Source: Sunxiuqinia dokdonensis
GTDB lineage: Bacteria; Bacteroidota; Bacteroidia; Bacteroidales; Prolixibacteraceae
DNA: 64,000 nt
Direction: 5' to 3'
NCBI RefSeq assembly: GCF_001270965.1
Contig: NZ_LGIA01000171.1
Span: 55,545-119,544, forward strand
Both the position numbers and the translations under genes were made by a program. Shown in pieces: positions 7,650 to 16,330 of this stretch; within the stretch, counting starts at the first letter, position 1; each line of letters begins with the position of its first letter. The notes below the pieces were generated by a model. It had not been told where the DNA came from and did no database searches. It saw only the letters and a list, made by a program, of their open reading frames with translations.

Positions 7650-10108
7650 TTCTTAATCACGTTAGAAAGGTTAATTGTGAATTTATATCTACGCTTATTT
7701 TCATTTAAATCTGGTGCTAAACTTATTGTACAACCAATTGAATCCAACAATTGCTGGACAATAAATAATCCCAATCCTCGGCCGGTCGATTTTGGTTTCA
7801 ATGTAACGAATGGTTCAAACAAACTTTCTTGTACATTTTTCGAAACACCAAAACCATTATCAAAAATATCCACCCATGGTTTCTGTATTACAATGGAGAT
7901 TTGAGGTTTGAATTCAGGTTCATTCCGTTTTCTATCATTTAACCAGTATTCCGAATTAAGAATAATGTTATCGGTTACCTGAGTAAAAACGCCGCGGTTC
8001 ATTTCAACTTCAAAATCATCTGTAATTATTAAATCAAATTCAATATTTTGCCGTTCAAACCGATTCTGAAAGAAATCTTCTTGAGATTTGAAGAAACTAC
8101 TAACAAGAAAATTCTCTTTTTTATCACGAACATATTTCAATGCAGGATCAAGGTGCTTCAATTGAACTCTCAAACCTTTAATTGTAGACGTGATATACTC
8201 AAAGAAAACATACATATCCGAATTGGAAAGAGTGTTGTTCTCCAGTTTCTTTGAATAAAAGCTCGATTTTTCAGCCAATTGGTCTGAAATATTTTTGAAC
8301 TCGTGACTAACCGTTTCTGCAGTTAGGCCAAGACCTGCTAATTCCGAAAAGTTATTAAGCTGTTCATCTAGGATCTCGATCTTGGATTTTAATACAGTTA
8401 TTGCTTCGTCCAATACCTCCACCTGCTCAATGATCGGAAGTATCTCATTTAATGATATTTCAGCATTTTCTAATTGAAGAGACATTTTAGCAAAGTATTC
8501 TGCGTATTTCTTTTCTGTTTCGTTTGAGAATAGCGGCGATCGCTTAATCCTATTAGCTTCTTGTTGTATCTCTTTACGCGTTGTTGCTATGCTCACTTTG
8601 GCTACTTTCGCATTGTCTTTTACCAATTTAGCTTTATCTATTGGTTGTTGTAGCGCATTAAAAGATTGTGATATTGTCTGGATTTTTCTGTTCTTCGTAC
8701 TGTGTTCCAGGATAAACTCATTGTAATTACGTCGAACAAAATTTAAGAATCGATTGCATTCATCTCTAATAAAGAAAGCCATGCTTTCAAAATTTCGAGA
8801 ATAAGGATTAGAAACCAGCCCTTCCCGGTCGGTTTTGTCTTTCAAGTTGCCGTTTTCATATTCATCAATGGCAATGTAGCCGATTACGTTAGAAGGCCTC
8901 AAATAATAATATGAAGTCCCAGTTGTTTGAGCCTCTCTTAATCTTAACCAGTCGTTCCCATCTAATCCAAACGGTTTAACAGCAAATCCGTTCCTATAGA
9001 TTTTAATCCCAATTTGCTGCTCTGCAAATTCCCTATAGTTTGAGAATGAGCTAAAAGCAGACTGAAATTTTTCTTCAGAATTAACCCAGCGATCAAAAGA
9101 GAATTCATGAATTTCACCTGTGAAATTCCCCGGATGGGCAATTCCTCCATCTGTAATTTCAAGTTTAGACAAATCGGAATGAAGTTCAAACTGTTTTGAA
9201 AACGATAAAAAGAAACTTCCCTCTTCCATTCTCTGAAGGTTGAAATCGTTTTTCTTAAGTTGCAAGAAATCTTGAAACTTTCTACCCCTGTCTGGTTCTA
9301 TAAATTGGAAATATTCGTCTTTCCGTTGTCCGATTAACTTTTCAGGGCGGATTTTGCCAGTTATAAACAATAAATCGTTTTTTAAGTGGAAAGAAAAACA
9401 TGAAAGTGCAATATCTCTGAGTGCGACGTTCTCTTCAAGCAAATCTATGCTTTCACCATTCACCTTTAAGAAAACTTCAAAAGGCTTATTATCTTGATAT
9501 GGAGATATCATTTGAGATATCTGTCCTTTAAAAGTCTCTAAGTTTTTTCCTTTCCACACTTCAGCATCCTTAATATTGGAAAGAATTAACGTCGTTCCCT
9601 TCCTCTTTGAATCTAGCTCCTTATAATCAATAGGAATCTCACTTAACTTTATGTTTTTCTCAAAATCCTCCCAATTAAAGGCAATGTGAATTTGGTTTTT
9701 ATTTTCTCTAGCAGTAAATATCTCACAGCATTTTGCTAAACGTTGAGTGCTTAATCTTCCAAGCCCCTTCTCTCCAAGTGGCGCTCTTCCCTTTGCTGTT
9801 TTTGCTTTAAGTAGTTTAAGGTTCCTTTTTGAAGAAGTAGAAATTATCAGCCATGCATTTCTGATAACTTGTAAATCCATGCCATCTCCATCATCTTCAA
9901 CCAAAATATATCCTTTATGATCAGGATAGAAAAGAGAAGGATTTGAATATTTATTTGTAGTATCGATCTCAACTGAAACATAAGTCGCATCTGCATCATA
10001 GGCATTTTTAACAAGCTCCATTAGCGCTGTTATTTCATCTGTAACAAGTTCTTCCCCGAGCTGTTTTACTACGTGTGGATTTATATCAAAGCGTAAATTT
10101 TGTAGCAT
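7646..10108 (-). CDS. Two-domain GHKL ATPase: MORC/MutL-like N-terminus fused to histidine kinase
   Basis: 820 aa. The N-terminus has a full GHKL ATP site of the MutL/Hsp90/MORC type: N-box ELVKNAYDAD (31-40), G1 box DDGDGM (72-77), and G2 box GEKGLGRLS (112-120). A middle region (about 490-590) is coiled-coil-like. Then comes an H-box SHEFKN with H602, an N-box TDNIILNSEYW (712-722), G1 box IFDNGFGV (748-755), FEPFVT, and G2 box GRGLGLFIV (776-784), a second, kinase-type GHKL site. There is no membrane segment, so sensing is cytosolic. It follows the methyltransferase by 6 bp and overlaps the receiver gene by 4 bp. I infer a kinase passing phosphate to the receiver protein, gated by the MORC-like ATPase. 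Confidence 0.82.
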   Translation of the reverse strand: MLQNLRFDINPHVVKQLGEELVTDEITALMELVKNAYDADATYVSVEIDTTNKYSNPSLFYPDHKGYILVEDDGDGMDLQVIRNAWLIISTSSKRNLKLLKAKTAKGRAPLGEKGLGRLSTQRLAKCCEIFTARENKNQIHIAFNWEDFEKNIKLSEIPIDYKELDSKRKGTTLILSNIKDAEVWKGKNLETFKGQISQMISPYQDNKPFEVFLKVNGESIDLLEENVALRDIALSCFSFHLKNDLLFITGKIRPEKLIGQRKDEYFQFIEPDRGRKFQDFLQLKKNDFNLQRMEEGSFFLSFSKQFELHSDLSKLEITDGGIAHPGNFTGEIHEFSFDRWVNSEEKFQSAFSSFSNYREFAEQQIGIKIYRNGFAVKPFGLDGNDWLRLREAQTTGTSYYYLRPSNVIGYIAIDEYENGNLKDKTDREGLVSNPYSRNFESMAFFIRDECNRFLNFVRRNYNEFILEHSTKNRKIQTISQSFNALQQPIDKAKLVKDNAKVAKVSIATTRKEIQQEANRIKRSPLFSNETEKKYAEYFAKMSLQLENAEISLNEILPIIEQVEVLDEAITVLKSKIEILDEQLNNFSELAGLGLTAETVSHEFKNISDQLAEKSSFYSKKLENNTLSNSDMYVFFEYITSTIKGLRVQLKHLDPALKYVRDKKENFLVSSFFKSQEDFFQNRFERQNIEFDLIITDDFEVEMNRGVFTQVTDNIILNSEYWLNDRKRNEPEFKPQISIVIQKPWVDIFDNGFGVSKNVQESLFEPFVTLKPKSTGRGLGLFIVQQLLDSIGCTISLAPDLNENKRRYKFTINLSNVIKK

Positions 10109-10114
10109 TTTGAA

Positions 10115-11446
10115 TCAATAGGGTTTTCGGAAGATAAGGATTTTTTCTTTACTCATTGTTTTACTGATGTTATTACGACTAGGCATTCGCTTATATAATA
10201 TTTCACGCTCAACATCCGAAATAAATTTTATCCCCTTACTTTCCATCAGCTCAATCAAGATCAAATCATTCCGGATCTCTCTACCTGCAACATGTCGATT
10301 CCCAATTGTCCAAATTAAATAGGCATTTAGACTCAGATTTTCGATAATGCGATCAAGCGATATCTCAAAATCATTTACAAATGCGATTGTTTTTGAGAGT
10401 TTCCTCTGATCTTCAGCAGGAAAGCTTTCGAAGAAATCTTTGAGTGCTTTGGTCTTTGCAAATAATTGTTCTTTATTGTTGATAACTTCTTTCTCAATTC
10501 TACCCCCTAGACTGACTCTATCGATCTCTTGAGTAGTTCTTAGAAAGTTATAATCAAGATCATCATCAATATCTTTTAAATTTATCCATTGCAAAGGCAA
10601 ATAAGCATGTTGCCCATAAGTGACAGTTGTATGGTTATCGCCATAAGGAGGAGAAGATACGAGCAAATTGTATTTTAATGAGGTCTTGATCGATTGAGAT
10701 GTGTCGCCCCAGCAGATACGGACGTTATTGGTGTAATAATTATCTTTTTTATATCCCTTGCTTGTTAGTTCTGCATCAAATCGAATTATGTCATCTAAGC
10801 TTCGCCTCGCGATTTTTCTGAATTCAGTAATTGGCGATATTCTTCTGTTCATAATCTCCAGTTGAGGCCTTTGGTGCAATTTATAGGTCGATGTTCTGTC
10901 ATTGCTAGTGATTCTAACAGTTTCTGCTAGCGCAATCCAAAAGAATTGTCGCAAATCTAAATCTTCGAACGACTGAATCACTCGCCTAATTTTTGATAGC
11001 TCAATTTGAGTTTGTACAGTAAACCACTTATTGATGTTTGGGAAATTCACTTCCACTTTGTTTGATGAGTCTTCATCGATTCTCTTTGTGAATATCGACA
11101 CCCCTTCATTAAGCTTTGCCAAATGAAATACTTTAGTTTTAACTTTGGATAGAAGTACCGCCAAAGGATTTATATCTTGACCAAAGCAATTCAATCCGTA
11201 TTTCATCGCAATTATAATACTTGTTGCAGACCCCATGAATGGATCCATCATTAAGGCATCAGAGGGAAGAAATCTTCTTATTGCTCCTACAACAGCTTCT
11301 TGGCTCATTGGAACCATCATGGCGGGATATTGAAATAATCTATGAACGTTGTCTGCCCTGCAATTCCTGGATGCATTTAGCTGATCCTGATCAATTTGTT
11401 TAATACAATTTAAGATTTCAAAGTCAAGGTTGCCAGAACTCATCAT
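10115..11446 (-). CDS. DNA amino-methyltransferase (N6A or N4C)
   Basis: 443 aa, ATG at 11446. AdoMet-binding motif I DPFMGSATS lies at 68-76, DINPLA at 91-96, and the catalytic motif IV SPPYGDN at 265-271. SPPY is commonest in N4-cytosine enzymes but also occurs in N6-adenine ones, so the base is undecided. FQYPAMMVP (38-46) is the usual lead-in to motif I in such enzymes. Motif I precedes IV by about 190 residues, room for a target-recognition segment between them. It is the first of four tightly packed AT-rich genes; an 82-bp AT-rich gap separates it from the HNH gene and may hold the promoter. Confidence 0.82.
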   Translation of the reverse strand: MMSSGNLDFEILNCIKQIDQDQLNASRNCRADNVHRLFQYPAMMVPMSQEAVVGAIRRFLPSDALMMDPFMGSATSIIIAMKYGLNCFGQDINPLAVLLSKVKTKVFHLAKLNEGVSIFTKRIDEDSSNKVEVNFPNINKWFTVQTQIELSKIRRVIQSFEDLDLRQFFWIALAETVRITSNDRTSTYKLHQRPQLEIMNRRISPITEFRKIARRSLDDIIRFDAELTSKGYKKDNYYTNNVRICWGDTSQSIKTSLKYNLLVSSPPYGDNHTTVTYGQHAYLPLQWINLKDIDDDLDYNFLRTTQEIDRVSLGGRIEKEVINNKEQLFAKTKALKDFFESFPAEDQRKLSKTIAFVNDFEISLDRIIENLSLNAYLIWTIGNRHVAGREIRNDLILIELMESKGIKFISDVEREILYKRMPSRNNISKTMSKEKILIFRKPY

Positions 11447-11528
11447 GGATAAATATATAATTGATCAAAAGTAATCAAAAATGCTTAACAGTAAATTTTC
11501 AAACGGCTAAAATACTTTTACCATCAAA

Positions 11529-12302
11529 TCACTGGCAAACATACATCCGATGCCATTCCAAAAAATCGGGGTGGGGTAAATACTTGGCCGGTTTGATTAA
11601 TGGTTTCCCTTCGAACTGCTGAAACCATTGTTGGTAATAGGATCGGGTACAATAATCCTTTGTGCTTGGCGCCAGAACGAGTTTGTACTTTTCATCAAAT
11701 GAAATCAAACCTCTATCGAAAGCCCTGTCAAAATGGGCACTCAAGCAAATCCCGTTGGACGGATTGAGCCGTTCTTCTTTGTTTTCGGCCCAAGGAATAA
11801 TATGGCTGGCAATCAACAGTTCGGGCATGTCGATTCCGGTAACAGCGCATTTTCCGGTATAGTTAGCCAGCACAATCTGCCGAAAAACCGATTGGTTCAC
11901 GCGCACTTTTACTTCGCGGACTTTGGTTTCGCCTTTTAAGTTTTCCGTACCGGTCAACAACTCGGCATACTTGGTTTCAATTTCCTGGTGCTCTAACTCA
12001 GCCAAAATCCGTTCGCTTTCAAACAGCAATTCTTCCTTATTGTGGATAAACTCATCCCAAATGGGTTGCACCTGTCGGATACCCCCTGTTAATCCCCGGA
12101 CTCCACGTTCCTGGTGGTAAGGGTCAACACTGGCAAAGTTGCTTAGCCGCATGGACATGGCGCTCGGTGTGCGCCCAACAAGTTCAGCCAAATGAATGAT
12201 CTCAGGTGTTCGGTGATGCAATTTCCCAAAAGGCAAACGTAAGTACAGGTTCAAGGCGAGGATCAGTTCTTCGCGGGTCCAAAGTCGTCGTTCGGTGGGC
12301 AT
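11529..12302 (-). CDS. HNH endonuclease, COG3440-like restriction enzyme
   Basis: 257 aa from ATG 12302; the frame also opens with TTG at 12341 but the ATG is preferred. The N-terminal half (RLWTREELILALNLYLRLPF, then LVGRTPSAMSMRL) looks like a DNA-reading helical domain. The C-terminal HNH domain has KCAVTG, LIASHIIPW (first His), LNPSNGICLSAHFDRAFD (Asn and second His) and a closing GLISFDE. Proteins of this kind are annotated as predicted restriction endonucleases. It lies upstream of the methyltransferase on the same strand, but its codon use is more GC-rich than that of the next four genes, so it may be an older neighbour and not part of the same acquisition. Confidence 0.8.
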   Translation of the reverse strand: MPTERRLWTREELILALNLYLRLPFGKLHHRTPEIIHLAELVGRTPSAMSMRLSNFASVDPYHQERGVRGLTGGIRQVQPIWDEFIHNKEELLFESERILAELEHQEIETKYAELLTGTENLKGETKVREVKVRVNQSVFRQIVLANYTGKCAVTGIDMPELLIASHIIPWAENKEERLNPSNGICLSAHFDRAFDRGLISFDEKYKLVLAPSTKDYCTRSYYQQWFQQFEGKPLIKPAKYLPHPDFLEWHRMYVCQ

Positions 12303-12429
12303 AAGTTCGGTTATTTTTTGCCTGACTAATGTAGTAAACAAAACTTAGATGGCCAATACGGTTTCATTCGTGCATCGTGCACATCCATGCAACAAAGATA
12401 GGGAGTTTTAGCGGGCGGATTGGGGCGGG

Positions 12430-12552
12430 ACTGACCACCTCCTTCCCGAAGCGAGTTCGGGACAGGCTCTTGGAAAGGACAACCACCTCCCCCGTGGAAA
12501 GGACGAACCACCTCCCCCTCGCGTTGCTCGGGTACTCCTTCCGTCAGAGGCC
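12430..12552. repeat. R1-type palindromic modules
   Basis: Three consecutive blocks, each opening with CCACCTCC and containing GACAGGCTCTTG or a similar tail, including a TCCCGAAGCGAGTTCGGGA palindrome at 12437-12455. The modules resemble those inside repeat R1, stacked head to tail. Non-coding. Together with R1 copy 2 they fill most of the 550-bp gene-free interval between the HNH gene and the efflux operon. Confidence 0.6.
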
Positions 12553-12755
12553 GGACAGGCTCTTGAAAAGGAGGAGAAATGCTCAACTTGCGGGGGTTTG
12601 CTGTTGATAGCAAGCAGTATGTCACTGGCCAAAATTCTCCTCCTTACAAAGAGCCCTTCCTTCCCCGAGTACTCGGGGAAGGAAGGAGTACTCCCGGTTT
12701 ACCGGGAGGGAGGTGGTTGGGAGTATTTCTTCTTCATCAACTTGGTGGCTTGGTG
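12553..12755 (-). repeat. Dispersed repeat R1, copy 2 (inverted)
   Basis: Reverse complement of the 1896-2094 element: from the right it reads CCACCAAG, CCTCCCGGTAAACCGGGAG, CCCCGAGTACTCGGGG, TTTGTAAGGAGGAGAATTT, GGCCAGTG, GCTTGCT, and CTCCTCCTTTTCAAGAGC. Arm sequences of the palindromes differ slightly between copies. With copy 1 it brackets about 10.5 kb that includes the methyltransferase-kinase island. Confidence 0.75.
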
Positions 12756-12786
12756 TTAAAAAAAGATTCAAGCTGTACGATTCAAT

Positions 12787-12828
12787 CAAAAAAAATTGAG
12801 CGCCCCACTTGTTGTGAGACGCTCAATG
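12787..12828 (-). terminator. Terminator of the efflux operon
   Basis: On the minus strand a hairpin with arms ATTGAGCG and CGCTCAAT (12795-12802 and 12820-12827) is followed by eight or more U. It lies 25 bp past the stop of the RND permease gene. Confidence 0.8.
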
Positions 12829-12852
12829 ATCAGGCGTTAGGAAACGCTTGAC

Positions 12853-15800
12853 TTAACTTTTGGCTTCCCCGATTTCGGCCTGGGGCTGGTTTTCTTCGGG
12901 AAGCATGCCTGTCCACTTTTTGATGCGGTAGTTGATGCGGATGGTGAGCATATACATCACCGGTGCAATGAGCAGGGTGAGGAAGGTGGCAAAGCTCAAT
13001 CCGAAGATCACCGTCCACGACATGGGCCCCCAAAAGGCGACACTCTCGCCACCCAAGGAAAAGTCGGGGTCGAAATGGGTGTACAGCGTAATGAAGTCGA
13101 AGTTGAAGCCCACCGCCAGTGGCACCAGTCCGAGCACGGTGGTAATGGCCGTGAGCAACACGGGCCGCAGCCTGGTTTTTCCGGCAATGACCAAACATTC
13201 AATTTCTTCTTTGACCGGCAGGAAAGCCCCTTCGCTGTAGTTCAGCTCATCGCGCCGCCGCTTGCGCATCAGGTCGATGTAGTCGATGAGCACAATGCCG
13301 TTGTTCACCACAATACCCGCCAGGGAGATGATCCCGATTCCGGTCATGATGATGACAAACTCCATTTTGAAGATGGCCAATCCGAGGAACACCCCGATGG
13401 TGCTAAACAGCACGGTGATCATGATGATCATGGGCCGGATGAAGGAGTTGAACTGGGTCACCATGATCAGGCCAATGAGGGCCACGGCTACCAGCAAGGC
13501 AAAGAGGAGGAAGTCGCTGCTTTCGTCCTGCTCCTGTTGTTCGCCGGTAAAGGCATAGTCGTAACCGCCGGGCATTTCGTAGCTGGCCAGCACCTGCCGG
13601 ATTCGGGCATTCACCTCGTTGGCGTTGAAACCTTCGGTGACATTGGAGCTGATGGTGAGCACCCGCTTGTGGTCAATGCGGTTCACCTTGTCGTAGGTGG
13701 ACGAGTACTCAAAGTCGGCCAAGGCCGAAATGGGAATGCTATTGCCTTCCACCATCAGCTTTTGGTTCATCAGGGTCGACACGTCGTTGCGGTATTCTTC
13801 TTTCAGGCGAATGAAGATATCGTACTCATCTTCGCCGTCTTTAAAATCGCCCACATCGTAGCCATACAGCGAATTACGCAGGGCCATGGCGATTTCCTGG
13901 GTCGACAGTTCGTAGCGGCGGGCCTTGTCGCGGTCCACCTTCACCAGCATTTCGGGCTGGTTCACATTGATGTCCAGCTTCAGTTCTTCCAATCCGGGAA
14001 TGTTGTCGCGGTTGATCCGGTTCATGAAGTCGTCGGTAATCTTGATGAGTTGTTCAAAGTCGTCGCCACTCACCTCAATGTTCACATCGGCACCCACCGG
14101 CGGCCCGTTCTCTTCTTGTTCAACAAAGATTTTTGCACCCACAAAACCCCGCAGGTTGCCCGACAGCTCCCGCATAATTTCGGCCGTGTTGATGCCATCG
14201 CGCAGCTTAAACTCCACAAACGAAATGGAGGTGAGCGATTTGTTGGGGCTCTGGTCGTTCTCGAACATGCCGCCTTTGCCGTTGCCCACCGAGGTGGTGA
14301 CCGACTTGACAATGGACTGGTAAGGTTCGAGGGTCCGGTTGATGATATCTTCTACCTGGCGCGACACCACATCGGTGCGGTCGATGGAGGTTCCCAAAGG
14401 CAGCTCCATGGTGACATAGATGGTTTGCGGGTCGGTGCTTGGGAAAAACACCACGCTGGGTTGGCGCACCCCGTAAAACCAAATGGACACGACGAGCAGC
14501 AGGAAGGTACCGCCAAAATAAAGGATGGGCTTCCAGCCGGTGAGTGCACTGCGCAACTGGCGTTCGTAAAAGTTTTCGAGCCACACCAAAAAACGGGTTT
14601 GAAACCAGCGTGCCCACGGGCGAAACACCAGCACATTGAGCACCATGAGCAGGGCCACCGTCATGATGAGGTTACCCAGCAAATAGATTTTGGCCAGGTA
14701 AAACACCGCGGCAATCGCGGTGAGGATGACGGCGTGCTTCACCGTTTTTTTCCAATCCACCTTTCTGCGGATATCATCAATTTTCATGAACCGCGCAATG
14801 AATGGCGGGTTGAGCACCAGGGCAACAAACAGCGACGAGGCCAGCACCACAATCAGGGTTTGTGGCAGGATGCCCATAAATTCGCCCACAATGCCTTCCC
14901 AGAACATGAGGGGCACAAAGGCCGCCAGGGTGGTCAGGGTGGAGGAAATGATGGGATAGGCAATTTCGCTCACCCCTTTTTTGGTGGCACTTAGCGTGGA
15001 ATAGCCCAGCCCATGCAGGCGGTACACGTTTTCGACCACCACAATGGCGTTGTCCACCAACATCCCCAGGGCCAGAATCAATCCGTACAGCACCATGGAG
15101 TTCAGGGTGATGCCCATCTGGTCGAGAATGACAAAAGAGATGAACATGGACATGGGAATGGCCAGTCCCGAGAACAGGGCATTGCGGAAACCCAAGAAGA
15201 GGAACAGCACAAAAATCACCAGGATCATCCCCATGATGATGCTGTTTTCGAGGGTGGCAATGTCGTTTTTGATGTAGGTTGACATGTCGTCGGTGACAAT
15301 GATCTCGAGGTTGCGTGGCAAATAGCCCTGCTCCACCTGCTCATCCAATATGTTTCGGATTTTGGCGGTGGCATCCAGAATGTTGGCGCCACTCTTTTTC
15401 ACCAGTGCCAGGGTCACCACCGGCCGGTTGTCGAGCCGCGAAATGGTTGACTTTTCCTTGTATCCATCCACCACATCGGCCACCTCGCGCACATACACCG
15501 GCTTACCCTCATTCAGTTTGATAATGGTGTTGCGAATCTGGTCCATGTTGGTGTAGTCGGCTTCGGTACGCACCACACGTCGCGTTTGGTCGGCTGTAAA
15601 TTCACCGGCGCCAATGGTCACATTCTCCATTTGCAGGGCCAGGGCGATGTCATCGTAGGTGATGCCACGCGCTTCCATCTTGTATGGATCAACATTGACC
15701 TGTATTTCGCGGTCGTCGATTCCCCGGATATTGGCTTCCGAAATTTCGGGCAGGCTTTCAAACTCATCCTGCAAGATTTCGGCATACTTCTTCAGATCGC

Positions 15801-16299
15801 GCATGCTGAAATCGCCCGAGATGTTGACATTCAGAATGGGGAACTCCGAGAAGTCGAGGTCCATCACCAGCGGATCGTCTTCCAGGTCGCCGGGCAGGTC
15901 GGAGCGGGCCTTGTCCACATTGTCCTTGGTGTCCTGCAAAGCCTGCTTGATCTCCACATCGGTATTGAACTCCACCACAATGGTGCTCACATCCTGGTAC
16001 GAAGCCGAGGACACTTGCTTGACCCCGTCCATCCCTTTCAGTTCCTTTTCAATGGGCCGGGTAATCAGGTTTTCAATATCCACCGGCGAGTTACCGGGAT
16101 AGATCGTTTGGATAAAAACATAGGGAACGGCAATTTCCGGAAACGACTCCCGGGGCATTTGAACGTAGGAAAACAATCCGAACACCACCAGCATACCGGT
16201 GAGGATGTAGATGGTAATCTTGTTTTTAAGCGCCAGGTAGGCCGGTCCAAACTTCCGCGTAATGTGTTGCGAGTTATCGTGTACTTTTTCTTTCTTCAT
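12853..16299 (-). CDS. RND efflux permease (AcrB/HAE1-type)
   Basis: 1148 aa, ATG at 16299. One N-terminal membrane helix (about 28-48) precedes the first periplasmic porter domain, followed by the helical bundle with ALGMLVDNAIVVVENVYR in TM4 and a second porter domain. The twelve-helix RND plan is complete. The extra length over the usual 1030-1050 aa is in a loop near residues 510-590 carrying two added hydrophobic segments, seen in many Bacteroidota homologues. It drives proton-coupled export of small molecules; substrates cannot be read. Last gene of the tetR-tolC-adaptor-permease operon. Confidence 0.93.
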   Translation of the reverse strand: MKKEKVHDNSQHITRKFGPAYLALKNKITIYILTGMLVVFGLFSYVQMPRESFPEIAVPYVFIQTIYPGNSPVDIENLITRPIEKELKGMDGVKQVSSASYQDVSTIVVEFNTDVEIKQALQDTKDNVDKARSDLPGDLEDDPLVMDLDFSEFPILNVNISGDFSMRDLKKYAEILQDEFESLPEISEANIRGIDDREIQVNVDPYKMEARGITYDDIALALQMENVTIGAGEFTADQTRRVVRTEADYTNMDQIRNTIIKLNEGKPVYVREVADVVDGYKEKSTISRLDNRPVVTLALVKKSGANILDATAKIRNILDEQVEQGYLPRNLEIIVTDDMSTYIKNDIATLENSIIMGMILVIFVLFLFLGFRNALFSGLAIPMSMFISFVILDQMGITLNSMVLYGLILALGMLVDNAIVVVENVYRLHGLGYSTLSATKKGVSEIAYPIISSTLTTLAAFVPLMFWEGIVGEFMGILPQTLIVVLASSLFVALVLNPPFIARFMKIDDIRRKVDWKKTVKHAVILTAIAAVFYLAKIYLLGNLIMTVALLMVLNVLVFRPWARWFQTRFLVWLENFYERQLRSALTGWKPILYFGGTFLLLVVSIWFYGVRQPSVVFFPSTDPQTIYVTMELPLGTSIDRTDVVSRQVEDIINRTLEPYQSIVKSVTTSVGNGKGGMFENDQSPNKSLTSISFVEFKLRDGINTAEIMRELSGNLRGFVGAKIFVEQEENGPPVGADVNIEVSGDDFEQLIKITDDFMNRINRDNIPGLEELKLDINVNQPEMLVKVDRDKARRYELSTQEIAMALRNSLYGYDVGDFKDGEDEYDIFIRLKEEYRNDVSTLMNQKLMVEGNSIPISALADFEYSSTYDKVNRIDHKRVLTISSNVTEGFNANEVNARIRQVLASYEMPGGYDYAFTGEQQEQDESSDFLLFALLVAVALIGLIMVTQFNSFIRPMIIMITVLFSTIGVFLGLAIFKMEFVIIMTGIGIISLAGIVVNNGIVLIDYIDLMRKRRRDELNYSEGAFLPVKEEIECLVIAGKTRLRPVLLTAITTVLGLVPLAVGFNFDFITLYTHFDPDFSLGGESVAFWGPMSWTVIFGLSFATFLTLLIAPVMYMLTIRINYRIKKWTGMLPEENQPQAEIGEAKS

Positions 16300-16330
16300 G
16301 CTTATGGGTTTTTACAGCGATCCAGGCTGT

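Noticed and set aside
12326..12625. 99-aa and 74-aa minus-strand frames rich in Gly, Arg and Pro.
   Set aside because: They are translations of the R1 palindromic modules, not conserved genes.
13075..14994. 639-aa open frame antisense to the RND permease, and similar frames antisense to the adaptor and TolC genes.
   Set aside because: Composition is dominated by His, Gly and Gln as expected for the reverse of GC-rich coding sequence; no family resemblance.
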